Shown here piece by piece: positions 10,384 to 21,010 of a DNA stretch of 64,000 nt. The position numbers and the translations under genes are program-made. The DNA is from Bauldia sp. GTDB lineage: Bacteria; Pseudomonadota; Alphaproteobacteria; Rhizobiales; Kaistiaceae. Below the pieces are notes generated by a model. It was not told where the DNA came from. It saw only the letters and a list, made by a program, of their open reading frames with translations, and did not search any database. How positions within the stretch are numbered: position 1 is the first letter of the stretch; each line of letters starts with the position of its first letter. The DNA is taken from assembly GCA_037200845.1 (NCBI GenBank), contig JBBCGQ010000001.1, forward strand, positions 2,492,237 to 2,556,236, written 5' to 3'.

Positions 10384-11610
10384 CTATGCCTTCGCCAGCG
10401 CCTCGCGCACCGTCCGGAACACCTTCGGCCGCGCCGCAAATATGAGCCCCAGCACGAACAGCGAGCCGCCGAGCAGGAACGCCACGCCCGGCAGATGGAA
10501 CGGCGCGCCCGGGCTGATGAAATAGCCGAACAGGGCGCCGCCGATCGGCGGGGCGATGACGCCGGTGGCGGTCGAGACGCTGGCGATGGCGCCCTGCAGG
10601 ATGCCCTGCTCGTTGGGCGCGACGATGCGCGTCACCACCGCCTGCGACGCCGGGCCGGTGAGGCCCCAGCCGAGCACGTAGGGCACGGTGATGGCGTAGA
10701 GCGCCCACGGGCTGGTGATGAACGCCATCGTCGTCATGCACACCGCCGCGACGACGAAGCCGAGGATGACGGTGTTCCATTCGCCGAGCCGCGGCACCAC
10801 GAGGCGCACGAGCCCGCCTTGCGTGACGACGAACAGGATGCCGACCCAGGCGAAGGAAACACCGACATCGACCGGCGACCAGTGGAACTGATAGGCGGTG
10901 AACAGCACCCACGTGCTCTCCAGCAGCCGCTCGGCGAGCTGCGACAGGACGAAGACGACGAGCAGCGTCATCACCGCCTTGTAGCGCGAGATGACGATGA
11001 AGGCACCGAGCGGATTGGCTTCGCGCAGGCGGAAAGGGCGGCGGAGCTCCGGCGCCAGCGACTCGGGCAGCAGGAACCACGCCGCGATGAGTGCGATGAA
11101 GCTGACCGTCGAGGCGCCGTAGAAAGGCACGCGCGATCCGTATTCGCCGAGGAAGCCGCCGACCAGCGGCCCGGTGATGAAGCCGATGCCGAAGGCGACG
11201 CCGATGAAGCCGAAGGATTGCGCCCGCTTTTCCGGCGGCGTGATGTCGGCGATGTAGGCGCTGGCGGTCGAGATCGAGGCGCCCATGGCGCCGCCGATGA
11301 TACGCGCGACGACCACCACCCAGAGCGCCGGCGCCACCGCCAGCAGCAGGTAGTCGAGGCCGAGGCCGAGCATGGAGATGAGCAGGATCGGCCGGCGTCC
11401 GAAGCGATCCGACAGCGCCCCCATCGCCGGGCCGAAGAGAAACTGCATCAGCGAATAAAGCGCGATCAGCCAGCCGTAGGTGGCCGCCGCCGAGGCGATG
11501 TCGCCGCCGGTCAGCTCGCGCACCAGCCCCGGCACCACCGGAAGCATGAGGCCGATGCCGAAAACGTCGATGACGAGGATACCGAAGAGGATCGCGAGCT
11601 TGGCCGACAT
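10384..11610 (-). CDS. MFS drug/multidrug efflux transporter (TetA/TCR family)
   Basis: A 408-residue inner-membrane protein with about 12 hydrophobic segments. The MFS loop 2-3 signature is [13 protein letters not shown] (~residue 64-76) and motif C-like glycines are in [15 protein letters not shown]. It resembles TCR/TetA-type drug:H+ antiporters, but the substrate is not readable. It shares one nucleotide with the ABM-domain gene upstream, so the two are co-transcribed. Both sit between recN and ligA, which are normally adjacent in relatives; this looks like an inserted two-gene unit. Confidence 0.85.
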   Translation of the reverse strand: MSAKLAILFGILVIDVFGIGLMLPVVPGLVRELTGGDIASAAATYGWLIALYSLMQFLFGPAMGALSDRFGRRPILLISMLGLGLDYLLLAVAPALWVVVVARIIGGAMGASISTASAYIADITPPEKRAQSFGFIGVAFGIGFITGPLVGGFLGEYGSRVPFYGASTVSFIALIAAWFLLPESLAPELRRPFRLREANPLGAFIVISRYKAVMTLLVVFVLSQLAERLLESTWVLFTAYQFHWSPVDVGVSFAWVGILFVVTQGGLVRLVVPRLGEWNTVILGFVVAAVCMTTMAFITSPWALYAITVPYVLGWGLTGPASQAVVTRIVAPNEQGILQGAIASVSTATGVIAPPIGGALFGYFISPGAPFHLPGVAFLLGGSLFVLGLIFAARPKVFRTVREALAKA

Positions 11611-11930
11611 CAGGCGAATTTAGTCGTGTCGGGAATGACCGTGTCGGAAAGAATGTTTTCGAAATGCGCCTCGACGCAGACCTCGCCGAGCGCCGCCCAG
11701 AACTGCTTGAAGTGCCGAGAGTTGAGGTGCTCCGCCTCGTGGACCTCCGGGCTCGTGAAGCACTCCATCACCATCGCCAGGTCAGAATCGAACGGCGACA
11801 CGCTGACGTCGAAGAATTCGCAGCCGGACTCGGCGCGGCATTTCCCGACGTAGTCGCGCGAGCCGGCGATGAAGGCATCGCGCTTGCCCGGCTTGAAGTG
11901 CAGCCAGCCCATTATGTACTTCTTGGTCAT
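11610..11930 (-). CDS. ABM-domain (antibiotic biosynthesis monooxygenase-like) protein
   Basis: A 106-residue dimeric alpha-beta barrel protein: an N-terminal strand YIMGWLHFKPGKRDAF, then ESGCEFFDVSVSPFDSDLAMVMECF and HLNSRHFKQF, the pattern of the ABM/YgiN quinol-monooxygenase group. Such proteins act on quinones or heme or only scavenge reactive molecules. It is coupled to the MFS exporter downstream (stop and start touching), which suggests modification plus export of a toxic small molecule. The substrate is unknown. Confidence 0.8.
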   Translation of the reverse strand: MTKKYIMGWLHFKPGKRDAFIAGSRDYVGKCRAESGCEFFDVSVSPFDSDLAMVMECFTSPEVHEAEHLNSRHFKQFWAALGEVCVEAHFENILSDTVIPDTTKFA

Positions 11931-11953
11931 ACGCTCCCCGGTCGCCCTCGGTT

Positions 11954-13618
11954 CTACGCCGCGCCGCGGATCAGGCGATCGGCGGCGGCGCGCGCTTCGT
12001 CGGTGATAGTAGCACCGGCGAGCATCCGCGCGATCTCCTCGCGGCGTTTTCCGGCGTCGAGCGGCGTCAGGCTGGTGACGACCGTGCCCCGCGCCGCCTT
12101 CTTCGCGACCAGCATGTGGGCGCCGGCGCGCGCCGCGACCTGCGGCGCGTGGGTGACGGAGAGGACCTGCACACGCTCCGCGAGGCGGGCGAGGCGGACG
12201 CCGATGGCGTCGGCGACCGCGCCGCCGACGGCCGTGTCGATCTCGTCGAAGACGAGCGTCGCCGCACTGCCGCGATCGGCGAGCGCGACCTTCAGCGCCA
12301 GCAGGAAGCGCGCGAGCTCGCCGCCGGATGCAACTTTCATCAGCGGGCCGGGCTCGGTACCCGGGTTCGTGCGGACCAAGAACGCGACCTCGTCGATGCC
12401 GGCCTCCCCTGCCCGCGTTGCGTCGGAGTCGATGTCGACCAGGAATTGCGCCCGCTCGAGCTTCAGCGCGGGGAGCTCCGCGGCGACCGCCTTCTCCAGC
12501 CGCTTGGCGGCGGCGTGGCGTTTCTTCGATAGCGACGCGGCGGCGCTGTCGTAGGCGGCGCGCGCCATGGCGGCTTCTTTCTCCAATGCCGCCAGACGCT
12601 CCTCGCCGGACTCCAATGCCGCGAGATCGGCGCTCATGCGCGCCAGGACCGCGGGCAGCTCCGCGACCGGCGCGCTGTGCTTGCGGCCGGCGGCGCGAAG
12701 CGCGAACAGGCGCTCCTCGATCCGCTCCAGTTCCTTCGGGTCGAAATCGGCGGCGTGCATGGCGGCGTTCAGCGCCTGCTCGGCCTCGTCGAGCGCGATC
12801 AGCGCGCGGTCGAGCGCCGCCACCGCCGGATCGAGCAGCCCGCCGGCCGTCGCGGCCTTCCGTTCGAGGCGGCGCGCGAGGCTGGACAGCGTCGGGATCG
12901 GCGAGGCCGAGCCGGCGACCGTCTCGTGTGCCTCGGCAAGATCGCCGGCGACCTTCTCGGCACGCATCATCTGGGCGCGGCGCTCGGCGAGGCTTTCTTC
13001 CTCGCCGGCCTGCGGGTTGAGGATCGTCAACTCATCGACGGCGGCGCGGAGGTAATCGGCCTCGTTGCGCGCGGCGGCGATCTTCGCCTTCAGCGCCGCG
13101 ACCGCATGGTCGGCGGCGCGCCAGGTCGCGTGCGCCGCGCGCACTTTTGCGGCGAGCGGCGCAAGGCCGTCGAAGGCATCGAGCAGCGCGCGGTGGCCGG
13201 ATGTCTCGATCAGCGCGCGGTCGGCGTGCTGGCCGTGAATCTCGACCAGCGTCTCGCCGATCTGGCGGAGCAGGCTCGCCGACACCGGCTGGTCGTTGAC
13301 GAAGGCGCGGCTGCGGCCGTCGGCGCCCTGCACACGGCGCAGGATCAGGTCGCCCTCCGCGTCGAGCCCGCCCTCGACGAGCAACGCGCGGCCGGGATGA
13401 TCGTCGGCAACGGCAAAGACGGCGGTGACGTCGCCCTGCTCCGCGCCGGAACGCACCAGCGCCGCATCGCCGCGGCCGCCGAGCGCCAGCGACAGCGCAT
13501 CGAGCAGGATGGATTTGCCGGCGCCGGTCTCGCCGGTGAGCACCGTCAGGCCCGAGGAAAAATCGATGGCCATCCGGTCGATGATGACGATGTCGCGGAT
13601 GGACAGGGCGACGAGCAT
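11954..13618 (-). CDS. recN: DNA repair protein RecN
   Basis: A 554-residue SMC-like ATPase for double-strand break repair. Walker A GETGAGKS is at 29-36. A long Ala/Glu/Arg-rich coiled coil fills the middle (~160-370). The ABC signature SGGELARFLLALKVAL and Walker B TLVFDEIDTAVGG follow near 420-460, with an H-loop in SVTHAPQVAARA. Length matches the family. It lies 19 nt downstream of bamD in the conserved lpxC-bamD-recN order. Confidence 0.96.
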   Translation of the reverse strand: MLVALSIRDIVIIDRMAIDFSSGLTVLTGETGAGKSILLDALSLALGGRGDAALVRSGAEQGDVTAVFAVADDHPGRALLVEGGLDAEGDLILRRVQGADGRSRAFVNDQPVSASLLRQIGETLVEIHGQHADRALIETSGHRALLDAFDGLAPLAAKVRAAHATWRAADHAVAALKAKIAAARNEADYLRAAVDELTILNPQAGEEESLAERRAQMMRAEKVAGDLAEAHETVAGSASPIPTLSSLARRLERKAATAGGLLDPAVAALDRALIALDEAEQALNAAMHAADFDPKELERIEERLFALRAAGRKHSAPVAELPAVLARMSADLAALESGEERLAALEKEAAMARAAYDSAAASLSKKRHAAAKRLEKAVAAELPALKLERAQFLVDIDSDATRAGEAGIDEVAFLVRTNPGTEPGPLMKVASGGELARFLLALKVALADRGSAATLVFDEIDTAVGGAVADAIGVRLARLAERVQVLSVTHAPQVAARAGAHMLVAKKAARGTVVTSLTPLDAGKRREEIARMLAGATITDEARAAADRLIRGAA

Positions 13619-13637
13619 GCGGCCGCCGGCGGCGCGG

Positions 13638-14483
13638 CTAGCCCGTCTGCGCCGGCTTGCCGCCGAACAGCTTGGACAGCCACGAGTCCTTGTTCTCGTT
13701 CGGCGACAGGCCGCCCGACTGGAGCAGGTTGTAGGCGTCCTTGTACCAGGGGCTGTCCGGGAAATTGTGCCCGAGGATCGCCGCCGCGGTCTGCGCTTCC
13801 GACGAAAGGCCGAGCGACAGGTTCGCCTCGCTCAGCCGCTCCAGCGCCTCCTCGACGTGGCGCGTGTCCTGATAGTTGGTCACCACGTTCTTGAAGCGGT
13901 TGACCGCCGCGATGTACTCGCGCCGCTCGAGGTAGTAGCGGCCGATCTGCATTTCCTTGCCGGCGAGCTGGTCGCGCGCGACGATGATCTTCTGCTTGGC
14001 GTCGGCGGAGTATTCCGAATCCGGGTAGCGATCGACGATCTCCTGCAGCGAGGCGAGCGCGCGCTGCGTCGCCTGCTGATCGCGGGTGATGTCGGGGATC
14101 TGGTGGAAGTAGGACGAGCCGATCAGGTACTGCGCATAGGGCGCATCGGGGCTGCCGGGATAGAGCGTCAGGAAGCGGTTGGCCGAGGCGACGGTATCGT
14201 CGTAGCGGCCGCGGCGGTATTGCGCGAAGGCCGACATCAGGATCGCCTTGCGCGCCTCGTCCGTATACGGGTGCTGGCGGTCTACCTCGTCGAAGCCCTT
14301 GGCCGCATCGCCGAGCTTGCCGGCGTTCAGCTTGTCGAGTGCCTCGTTGTAGAGCGTGCCGGCCGGCTCGTCGTCGGCCATCACGTCCTGCGTGGTCTTG
14401 TTGCAGCCGGCGAGGAACAGCGCCGCGGCGACGGCCACGAGACTGAGGGCGGCCCGGAAGCCGTTTCTGCGCTTGTCGTCCAT
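13638..14483 (-). CDS. bamD: outer membrane assembly lipoprotein BamD (ComL)
   Basis: A 281-residue lipoprotein from ATG 14483 (GAGAGGG upstream), with lipobox FLAGC at ~20-24 after a hydrophobic leader. Tandem TPR-like helices follow ([66 protein letters not shown] in outline). BamD works with BamA to insert beta-barrel proteins into the outer membrane. A longer in-frame upstream start exists but would bury the signal peptide. Confidence 0.94.
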   Translation of the reverse strand: MDDKRRNGFRAALSLVAVAAALFLAGCNKTTQDVMADDEPAGTLYNEALDKLNAGKLGDAAKGFDEVDRQHPYTDEARKAILMSAFAQYRRGRYDDTVASANRFLTLYPGSPDAPYAQYLIGSSYFHQIPDITRDQQATQRALASLQEIVDRYPDSEYSADAKQKIIVARDQLAGKEMQIGRYYLERREYIAAVNRFKNVVTNYQDTRHVEEALERLSEANLSLGLSSEAQTAAAILGHNFPDSPWYKDAYNLLQSGGLSPNENKDSWLSKLFGGKPAQTG

Positions 14484-14637
14484 GCCCTCTCGAAGCCGCT
14501 CCCCGGGGAGCCGTGCTTCGCCTCTCCTGTCCCGCGTTTTTAGCCGAGCCTGTTTAGCCGAAGCCGCCCGATTCCGCCAACTCTGGTGCGGGCGCAATGC
14601 CGCGAATTTGTGGCGGACGGGGAATAGGACTGTGGGT

Positions 14638-14807
14638 GACCCCTCTCAAGCCTTGCTAGGCTCGCTACGGCTCGCCGAGCGCGGCTTTCTCCCGCGCAAG
14701 GGGGGGGAGAGCCGGAACGGCAACAATGCAGCGAATCCTCTCCCCCTTGCAGGGGAGAAAGGGAAGCTTGGCGAACGAAGTTCACCTAGCGGACCTTGAG
14801 AGGGGTC
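14638..14807. repeat. 170-bp palindromic element with 13-bp perfect terminal inverted repeats
   Basis: The ends GACCCCTCTCAAG and CTTGAGAGGGGTC are exact inverted repeats. Inside are nested complementary stretches (TCTCCC...GGGAGA, GGCTCGC...GCGAGC types). It sits between bamD and lpxC and ends 10 nt before the lpxC stop. The architecture is MITE- or REP-like with no ORF of its own. Confidence 0.7.
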
Positions 14808-14816
14808 TAGCGCGAG

Positions 14817-15764
14817 CTACGAAGCTTCGGCGCTGTACGCCGGGGCGACCACGCCGGAGACGAGGTCGGCGTGCGCGGTTTCGCGGCGCGGCTGGGTCGC
14901 TTCGACCATCACCCAGGCCGAGGTGTCGGCGAACAAAGCTTCCAGCGCCTTGAAGTTCAGCTTGTGACCGCCGCGGTAGGAACGGTAGCGGCCGAGGATC
15001 GGTGCACCGGCGAGCGCCAGGTCGCCGACCGCATCCAGCACCTTGTGGCGCACGAATTCGTCGGCGAAGCGCAGGCCTTCCGGATTGATGACGCGATCGT
15101 CGCCGATGACGACCGCATTCTCGAGCGAGGCGCCTAGCGCGAAGCCGCGGGCCCAGAGCTGCTCGACCTCGGCCAGGAAGCCGAAGGTGCGGGCGCGCGC
15201 GATGTCGCGACGAAAGCAATCGGAGTCGATGTCGGCGGCGAAGCTCTGCTTGCCGATGAGCGGCGAGGCGAAATCGATCTCGACCTCGATGCGGCGGCCG
15301 TTATACGGCGTGAATTCGGCGAAGGAGTCGCCCTGCTGGATGCGCACCGGCTTGGTGATCTTGAGATAGCGCAGCGGCGCGTCGAGACCGGCAACGCCGG
15401 CGGCATCGACCGCCGACATGAAGGCGCCGGCCGAGCCGTCCATGACCGGAACTTCTGGCCCGTCGATCTCGATGGTGGCGTTGTCGACGTCGAGCGCGGA
15501 AAGCGCCGCCATCAGGTGCTCGATGGTGGCAACCGAGGCGCCGGGCACGCCGACGGAGGTGCAAAGGTCGGTGGCGTTGACGTGGCGGTAGTTTGCCGGG
15601 ATCTCGCGGTCGCGACCGTCCTCGGCATGTGTACGGAAGAAGGTGACGCCGCTGTCGGCTTCGGCGGGATGGAGGGTGATGGAAACTTCGCGACCGGAAT
15701 GAACGCCGATGCCAGAAACTTTGGCACGCTTGCGTAAGGTCGACTGCCGTCCACGCTGAACCAT
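14817..15764 (-). CDS. lpxC: UDP-3-O-acyl-N-acetylglucosamine deacetylase
   Basis: Committed step of lipid A synthesis, a zinc deacetylase. With the start at ATG 15764 the protein is 315 residues and begins RQSTLRKRAKVSGIGVHSG, the usual N-terminus. Zinc ligands H83, H240 and D244 and catalytic H267 are all present (IEHLMAAL; HKVLDAVGD; RGGHKLN). In-frame ATGs further upstream (15821, 15848) would add an unconserved leader. It follows ftsZ as usual in Hyphomicrobiales. Presence of LpxC indicates an LPS outer membrane. Confidence 0.93.
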   Translation of the reverse strand: MVQRGRQSTLRKRAKVSGIGVHSGREVSITLHPAEADSGVTFFRTHAEDGRDREIPANYRHVNATDLCTSVGVPGASVATIEHLMAALSALDVDNATIEIDGPEVPVMDGSAGAFMSAVDAAGVAGLDAPLRYLKITKPVRIQQGDSFAEFTPYNGRRIEVEIDFASPLIGKQSFAADIDSDCFRRDIARARTFGFLAEVEQLWARGFALGASLENAVVIGDDRVINPEGLRFADEFVRHKVLDAVGDLALAGAPILGRYRSYRGGHKLNFKALEALFADTSAWVMVEATQPRRETAHADLVSGVVAPAYSAEAS

Positions 15765-16034
15765 GGTTCGCGTACGCCCCGATGCAACCCCCGCCGCTTG
15801 CGCGGCACGAGACGACGTCATAGGGCGGCGGTACAGGGGAACCGACATGGATAGCCCCGCTCTAACGGGGAAAAACCGGTGCTCAGCCCCACTGGCGCCC
15901 GACCCCAGGCGCTGTCCTCGAATCAAAGGATAGGCGCGCCGCGGGCCTTGCACCAATCACGCTTGGTATCCTCGTGTTACGCGGATATCCACAGAGGCTG
16001 ATTCGGCCTTTCCATTGTTCGCACAAAGGCTTGC

Positions 16035-16065
16035 AGACCGACACCTAAACCAAAGGTGCCGGTCT
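16035..16065. terminator. stem-loop between ftsZ and lpxC
   Basis: AGACCGACACC and GGTGCCGGTCT pair (one mismatch) around a short loop, 19 nt past the ftsZ stop. The T-tract (TCTTTT) is on the plus side, so it would be an intrinsic terminator only for plus-strand transcription. For ftsZ it is a hairpin without a strong U-run. It probably separates dcw from lpxC transcription partly. Confidence 0.5.
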
Positions 16066-16083
16066 TTTCGTGATCGTTTTCGG

Positions 16084-17766
16084 CTAGTTCGCCTGGCGGC
16101 GGAGGAACGCCGGAATCTCCAGTTCGTCCTCCTGCGCCCGGGCCGCCGGCTGCTGGCGGCCGTGCGGGTCGAGATTGCCCTCGGCCGGGCGATACAGGGC
16201 GTCCTTAGCCGGCGTACGAGCCGCCGCCGGCTGGGCGGCGCGCGGCTGCGGCGGCGTCTGCCGCTGCTGCGTCTGTGGCTTCTGGACAGGACGCTGCACC
16301 GGCGCCGGCTGGCGATCCTGTGCCGGCGCTTCCTCGTGGGCACGGCCGAGGCCGACGGAGGCGAGGCGGCGGAGCAGGCTCATCGGACCGCGGTCCTCGT
16401 GCGCCGGACGCTGCGGCTGCTGGCGGGCCTCGATCTGACGCTGGACGACCGGCGGGAAATCCTCCACCCGCGGAATGCGGACCGGAGCTTCCGGCGCCGG
16501 CGCGATGAACGGCGCGTCGGCGGGATCCATCTCGTCGGCCCCCTCCTCCATCGTCTCCGGCTCCATGCCGTAGTGCGAGGCGTCGGTGTCGAACGCCGCG
16601 AGCGACGGATCCTGCATCGCGGCCGGCATCATCGGCTGCGGCGCCGGACGCGGCGGCATCGCCGGCGCGGTGCGCGGCATGGCGGGCGCCGGAGCAGGCT
16701 TCGCCGGCGCCGGGTTCACGGCCGCGGCAAGGCCGCGCAGGCGCTGGCTGATCTGCTCGGCAGCGCGCGCTTCGAGCGGCCGCTGGTCGGCCTTCTGCTC
16801 GCTGGAGGCGATGCCGGTGGCGACCACCGACACGCGGATGACGCCTTCCAGCGCCTCCTCGAAGGTGGCGCCGAGGATGATGTTGGCGTCGGGATCGACT
16901 TCCTCGCGGATGCGGGTGGCGGCCTCGTCGACCTCGAACAGCGTCAGGTCCTTGCCGCCGGTGATCGAGATGAGCAGCCCGCGGGCGCCGCGCATCGAGG
17001 TTTCGTCGAGCAGCGGGTTGGCGATCGCGGCTTCGGCGGCCTGCGTCGCGCGCCGCTCGCCGGAGGCTTCGCCGGTGCCCATCATCGCCTTGCCCATCTC
17101 GCGCATCACCGAACGGACGTCGGCGAAGTCGAGGTTGATCAGGCCTTCCTTGACCATCAGGTCGGTGATGCAGGCCACACCCGAGTAGAGCACCTGGTCG
17201 GCCATCGCGAAGGCGTCGGCGAAGGTGGTCTTCTCGTTCGCGATGCGGAAGAGATTCTGGTTCGGGATGACGATCAGAGTGTCAACGCAGGCTTCCAGCT
17301 CCTTGATGCCGGCATCAGCGACGCGCATGCGCCGCACGCCCTCGAACTGGAACGGCTTGGTGACCACGCCGACGGTGAGGATGCCCTGCTCGCGCGCGGT
17401 GCGCGCGATGATCGGGGCAGCGCCCGTGCCGGTGCCGCCGCCCATGCCGGCGGTGACGAACACCATGTGCGATCCGGTCAGGTGATCGGTGATCTCGGCG
17501 ATGGCTTCTTCCGCCGCGGCCCGGCCGACTTCCGGCTGCGAGCCGGCGCCAAGGCCTTCGGTGACGGCGACGCCCATCTGGATGATCTTCTCGGCGCGCG
17601 AGGAGGTCAGCGCCTGGCTGTCGGTGTTGGCGACGACGAATTCGCAGCCCTGCAGCCCGGAGCGGATCATGTTGTTGACCGCGTTGCCGCCGGCGCCGCC
17701 GACGCCGAACACGGTGATCTTGGGCTTCAGTTCCTTGATCTCAGGCAGTTTCAGATTGAGTGCCAT
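16084..17766 (-). CDS. ftsZ: cell division protein FtsZ
   Basis: A tubulin-like GTPase forming the Z ring. The nucleotide-binding [15 protein letters not shown] is near 19-33, the tubulin signature GGGTGTG is at 109-115, and the T7 loop is [11 protein letters not shown]. The 560-residue length is long for the family because of a Pro/Gln/Ala-rich linker of ~200 residues (330-545), as in other alphaproteobacteria. It ends in the conserved C-terminal peptide [10 protein letters not shown] that binds FtsA and other partners. The ftsA gene is 105 nt upstream; that gap may hold a promoter. Confidence 0.98.
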   Translation of the reverse strand: MALNLKLPEIKELKPKITVFGVGGAGGNAVNNMIRSGLQGCEFVVANTDSQALTSSRAEKIIQMGVAVTEGLGAGSQPEVGRAAAEEAIAEITDHLTGSHMVFVTAGMGGGTGTGAAPIIARTAREQGILTVGVVTKPFQFEGVRRMRVADAGIKELEACVDTLIVIPNQNLFRIANEKTTFADAFAMADQVLYSGVACITDLMVKEGLINLDFADVRSVMREMGKAMMGTGEASGERRATQAAEAAIANPLLDETSMRGARGLLISITGGKDLTLFEVDEAATRIREEVDPDANIILGATFEEALEGVIRVSVVATGIASSEQKADQRPLEARAAEQISQRLRGLAAAVNPAPAKPAPAPAMPRTAPAMPPRPAPQPMMPAAMQDPSLAAFDTDASHYGMEPETMEEGADEMDPADAPFIAPAPEAPVRIPRVEDFPPVVQRQIEARQQPQRPAHEDRGPMSLLRRLASVGLGRAHEEAPAQDRQPAPVQRPVQKPQTQQRQTPPQPRAAQPAAARTPAKDALYRPAEGNLDPHGRQQPAARAQEDELEIPAFLRRQAN

Positions 17767-17871
17767 GGCATCCTCGTCCCGTCTTGACCCCAGTCGGCCG
17801 TCCGCGCGTCCCGCCGGCCTTATCCGTTCTGCTTTCGGGCACCGCCGCCACGGCGCCCGGAACTCCAGTCC

Positions 17872-19185
17872 CTAAAAGCTTTCCCTGAACCACTGCCCGA
17901 CGCGGGCGACGAAGCCGCCGCCCGTTCCGGTCATCGCGTATTCCGTGCGCCGGTCGTCGATCTGCTCCATCTCGGCGACCTGCGGATAGATCAGCAGCCC
18001 GACGGCCGCGGCGAACGCCGGACCCTTGGCGACCTCGGGCATCCCCGCGATGCCGAGCGGCCGGCCGAGGCGAACGTTGCGGGCAAGGATGCGCCGCGCC
18101 GCTTCGGCAAGGCCGTTGAGCTGCGAGCCGCCGCCGGTGAGGATCAGGCGGCGGCCGAAAAGATGCGCGAAGCCGGAGGCATTGAGCCGGTCGCGCACGA
18201 GTTCCAGAATCTCTTCGACGCGCGGCCGGACGATCCGCGTCAGCGCCGCGCGCGGCACCTGCGTCGGGCCGGAGTGCTCGTCGTCGCCGATGGTCGCGAT
18301 CGACAGCACGTCGCGCTCGTCGGATATGCCGGGCAGCGCACTGCCGTACATCGTCTTCAGCCGCTCGGCGTCCTCGATGCGCACCGAAAGGCCGCGCGCG
18401 ATATCGGTGGTGATGTGCTGGCCGCCGACGGCGATGGCATCGACATGCACCAGCTCGCCGCGATTGAAGACCGCGATGGAGGTCGTGCCGCCGCCGAAAT
18501 CGATGACGGCGGAGCCGAGCTCGGCCTCGTCGTCGACCAGCACCGACAGGCCGGAGGCATAGGGCGAGGCTACCAGCGCCTCGACCGACAGATGGCAGCG
18601 GTTGACGGCGAGCTCGAGATTGCGGAGCGGCGGCTGGTCGGCGGTGACCATGTGCATGGCGACGCCGAGCTTGTGGCCGACCATGCCGCGCGGATCGGCA
18701 ATGCCGCCGTCGCCGTCGAGGCCGTAGCCGATCGGCAGCGAATGGATGATGGCGCGGCCGGGCGCGACCGAGTGCCGGCGGCCGGCGGCGAGCACGCGGC
18801 CGATGTCCTTGTCGCCGACCGGCTCGCTGCCGAGATCGACGGTGGCCGACGTGGTCTCGCTGGCAAGCCGCCCGGCGGAGAGATTGACGATCAGCGACTC
18901 GACCGTGACGCCGGCCTGCCGCTCGGCCGCATCGACGGTGGCGCGCACCGCCTGCTCGGCGGCGTCGAGGTTGGCGACGATGCCCGACTTGATGCCGCGC
19001 GAGCGCTGGTGCCCGATGCCGAGCACCTCGATGGTGTGGGTGCGCCCACGGAGTGCCTCGCCCTGCTCGGCCGGAGTGAGCCGCGCGACGACGCAGCACA
19101 CCTTGGTCGAGCCGATGTCGAGGACCGACACGATCGTTGGACGGCGCGAGAGCGACCGGCCCTCGGAAGACGCGAACATACCCAT
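17872..19185 (-). CDS. ftsA: cell division protein FtsA
   Basis: A 437-residue actin-like protein tethering FtsZ to the membrane. It has an ATPase phosphate-1 motif VLDIGSTKVC (~20-29), phosphate-2 VIDFGGGTTSIAVF, and an adenosine motif LTGGGSQLNGL. The C-terminus GGGFVARVGQWFRESF is an amphipathic membrane-targeting helix. The start codon shares one base with the ftsQ stop (TGATG), so translation is coupled. Confidence 0.97.
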   Translation of the reverse strand: MGMFASSEGRSLSRRPTIVSVLDIGSTKVCCVVARLTPAEQGEALRGRTHTIEVLGIGHQRSRGIKSGIVANLDAAEQAVRATVDAAERQAGVTVESLIVNLSAGRLASETTSATVDLGSEPVGDKDIGRVLAAGRRHSVAPGRAIIHSLPIGYGLDGDGGIADPRGMVGHKLGVAMHMVTADQPPLRNLELAVNRCHLSVEALVASPYASGLSVLVDDEAELGSAVIDFGGGTTSIAVFNRGELVHVDAIAVGGQHITTDIARGLSVRIEDAERLKTMYGSALPGISDERDVLSIATIGDDEHSGPTQVPRAALTRIVRPRVEEILELVRDRLNASGFAHLFGRRLILTGGGSQLNGLAEAARRILARNVRLGRPLGIAGMPEVAKGPAFAAAVGLLIYPQVAEMEQIDDRRTEYAMTGTGGGFVARVGQWFRESF

Positions 19186-20102
19186 CAGGTGTTCGTCCTT
19201 CCGCTCTTGGCCAGCTTCTCACGCTCCTTGAGCGCAGCGTCGTGGGCAGTCAGACCCGTACCGGTAAGCCGCACGATCATGTGACCGGGCTCGCGAAGAT
19301 CGACCGCCGCAATTTCACGCGACAAGAGAGACTGATCGCGGTCGAGCGCCGCGATGGTGCCGAGCGCCGCCGCCGGATCCTTCTCGGGCAGCATCAGCTC
19401 GATGCCGTTGCCCAGCACCAGCGTCCAGCGATTTTCCGAGACGAGAATGCCGGCGCGCACCTGCGATGCGATGGCCGGGAACGGATCGAGCAGCGCGGTG
19501 TAGGCCGTCGCCTTCTCGGCCGCACCGGCGCCGATGACCTTGGGCAGCGCGGCATAGCGATCGTCGATATCGTCGGTGATGACCTTGCCGGCGTCGTCGA
19601 TCAGCGACAGCGTGTCGTCGTGCTGCCACAGCGCATAGGGCTCGCGCTCGACGATGGCGATCTCGACCGTGTCGGGGAACAGCTTCTTCAGCGCCGCGCG
19701 CTTGACCCACGGCAGTTTTTCGATGCGTGCCTGCGCATCCTGCAGATCGAGGGTCAGCGTCGAGGGATACTGGCCGACATCGAGCGCGGCGAGCACATCG
19801 ACCTCGGAGGTCTCGCTCTGCCCGGTCATCTTGACGTTTTCGATGCCGAAGCCGACCGCGGCGGTGGCGGCGGAAAGCACGGTCATGCCATGGCCGCCGA
19901 CGACTACGCCGCCTACCGCGGTGACGAGAAACAGCGCAGCGAGGCTTTTGATGCCGAGATGGCGCGGCAGCTTCCAGTTGGCACGGCGCAGCACCCTGAC
20001 CGGCCGGCGCAGGAAGCGCGGCAGCACGATGTGATGCGAGGCCCGCGCCCGCACCATCTCGTCATCGACCAGTGAGTCCGCTCTATCTGCTACCGATTGC
20101 AA
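19185..20102 (-). CDS. ftsQ: cell division protein FtsQ (DivIB)
   Basis: A single-pass inner-membrane divisome protein of up to 305 residues. A basic cytoplasmic N-terminus is followed by one TM segment ([18 protein letters not shown], ~52-70), then a POTRA domain beginning [23 protein letters not shown] and the beta domain. The annotated start is TTG 20102, overlapping ddl by 13 nt; ATG 20057 is an alternative giving 290 residues. It is part of the ddl-ftsQ-ftsA-ftsZ run. Confidence 0.93.
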   Translation of the reverse strand: MQSVADRADSLVDDEMVRARASHHIVLPRFLRRPVRVLRRANWKLPRHLGIKSLAALFLVTAVGGVVVGGHGMTVLSAATAAVGFGIENVKMTGQSETSEVDVLAALDVGQYPSTLTLDLQDAQARIEKLPWVKRAALKKLFPDTVEIAIVEREPYALWQHDDTLSLIDDAGKVITDDIDDRYAALPKVIGAGAAEKATAYTALLDPFPAIASQVRAGILVSENRWTLVLGNGIELMLPEKDPAAALGTIAALDRDQSLLSREIAAVDLREPGHMIVRLTGTGLTAHDAALKEREKLAKSGRTNT

Positions 20103-21010
20103 GACGCATCCTCGACCATCCAGCGCACCAGGTCCCGGAAGCTCATGCCGGCATAAGCCGCCATGTCCGGAACCAGAGACGTCGCTGTCATGCCGGGCTG
20201 CGTGTTCACTTCGAGGCAGACGAGACCGTCCGTACCCTCGAGTTGATCGTCGTACCGAAAGTCGGAACGGCTAACTCCACGACAGCCCAAAGCCTGATGA
20301 GCGCGCAGAGCAAGCATCCGTACATTTTGGTAAATAATTGGTGAAATTTGCGCCGGAAGAATGTGGCGGGAGCCGCCGGTCGCATACTTCGCCTCGTAGT
20401 CGTAGAAGCGATTATCCGTAACGATATCAATAATGTCGAGGGCCCGGTCGCCGACAACCGCGCAGGTCAGCTCGTGCCCGCCGACGTACGGTTCGACCAG
20501 CACTGTGTCGCCAAAGGCCCACTCCGACGAATAAAGCTGCTGCGGCGGGTGGGTCTGGTCCTTCTTCACGATCAGCACGCCGAACGACGAACCTTCGGCC
20601 GGCGGCTTGATGACGTACGGCGGCTCCATCACATGGGCCCTGGCCGCCTCCAGGCGGCTGAACAGCCCGCCGCCGGGGACCGGGATGCCCGCCGCGCGCA
20701 TCACGTCCTTGGCCTTCGGCTTGTTCATCGCCAGCGCCGAGGCGAGCACGCCGGAGTGCGTGTAGGGGATCGCGAGATACTCGAGGATGCCCTGGATGCA
20801 GCCGTCCTCGCCGAACGGCCCGTGCAGCGCGTTGAAGGCGATGTCGGGTTTCAGCCGCCCCAGCACCTCCGAGACATCGCGGCCGACGTCAACGCGCGTC
20901 ACGCGGTAGCCCTCGGCCTCCAGCGCATCGGAACACTGCCCGCCGGAGGACAGCGACACCGGCCGCTCGGACGACCAGCCGCCCATCAGGACCGCGACGT
21001 GTTTGGTCAT
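20090..21010 (-). CDS. ddl: D-alanine--D-alanine ligase
   Basis: A 306-residue ATP-grasp enzyme that makes D-Ala-D-Ala for the peptidoglycan stem. N-terminal [18 protein letters not shown] binds the first D-Ala, and the ATP-grasp core carries [13 protein letters not shown] and the late [10 protein letters not shown] metal and phosphate site. Its start overlaps the vapC stop by 4 nt, so its translation is coupled to an inserted toxin gene instead of murB, its usual neighbour. Confidence 0.96.
   Translation of the reverse strand: MTKHVAVLMGGWSSERPVSLSSGGQCSDALEAEGYRVTRVDVGRDVSEVLGRLKPDIAFNALHGPFGEDGCIQGILEYLAIPYTHSGVLASALAMNKPKAKDVMRAAGIPVPGGGLFSRLEAARAHVMEPPYVIKPPAEGSSFGVLIVKKDQTHPPQQLYSSEWAFGDTVLVEPYVGGHELTCAVVGDRALDIIDIVTDNRFYDYEAKYATGGSRHILPAQISPIIYQNVRMLALRAHQALGCRGVSRSDFRYDDQLEGTDGLVCLEVNTQPGMTATSLVPDMAAYAGMSFRDLVRWMVEDASCNR

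Noticed and set aside
16015-17787. 590-residue plus-strand frame opposite ftsZ
   Set aside because: Shadow of ftsZ; composition is typical for reverse reading.
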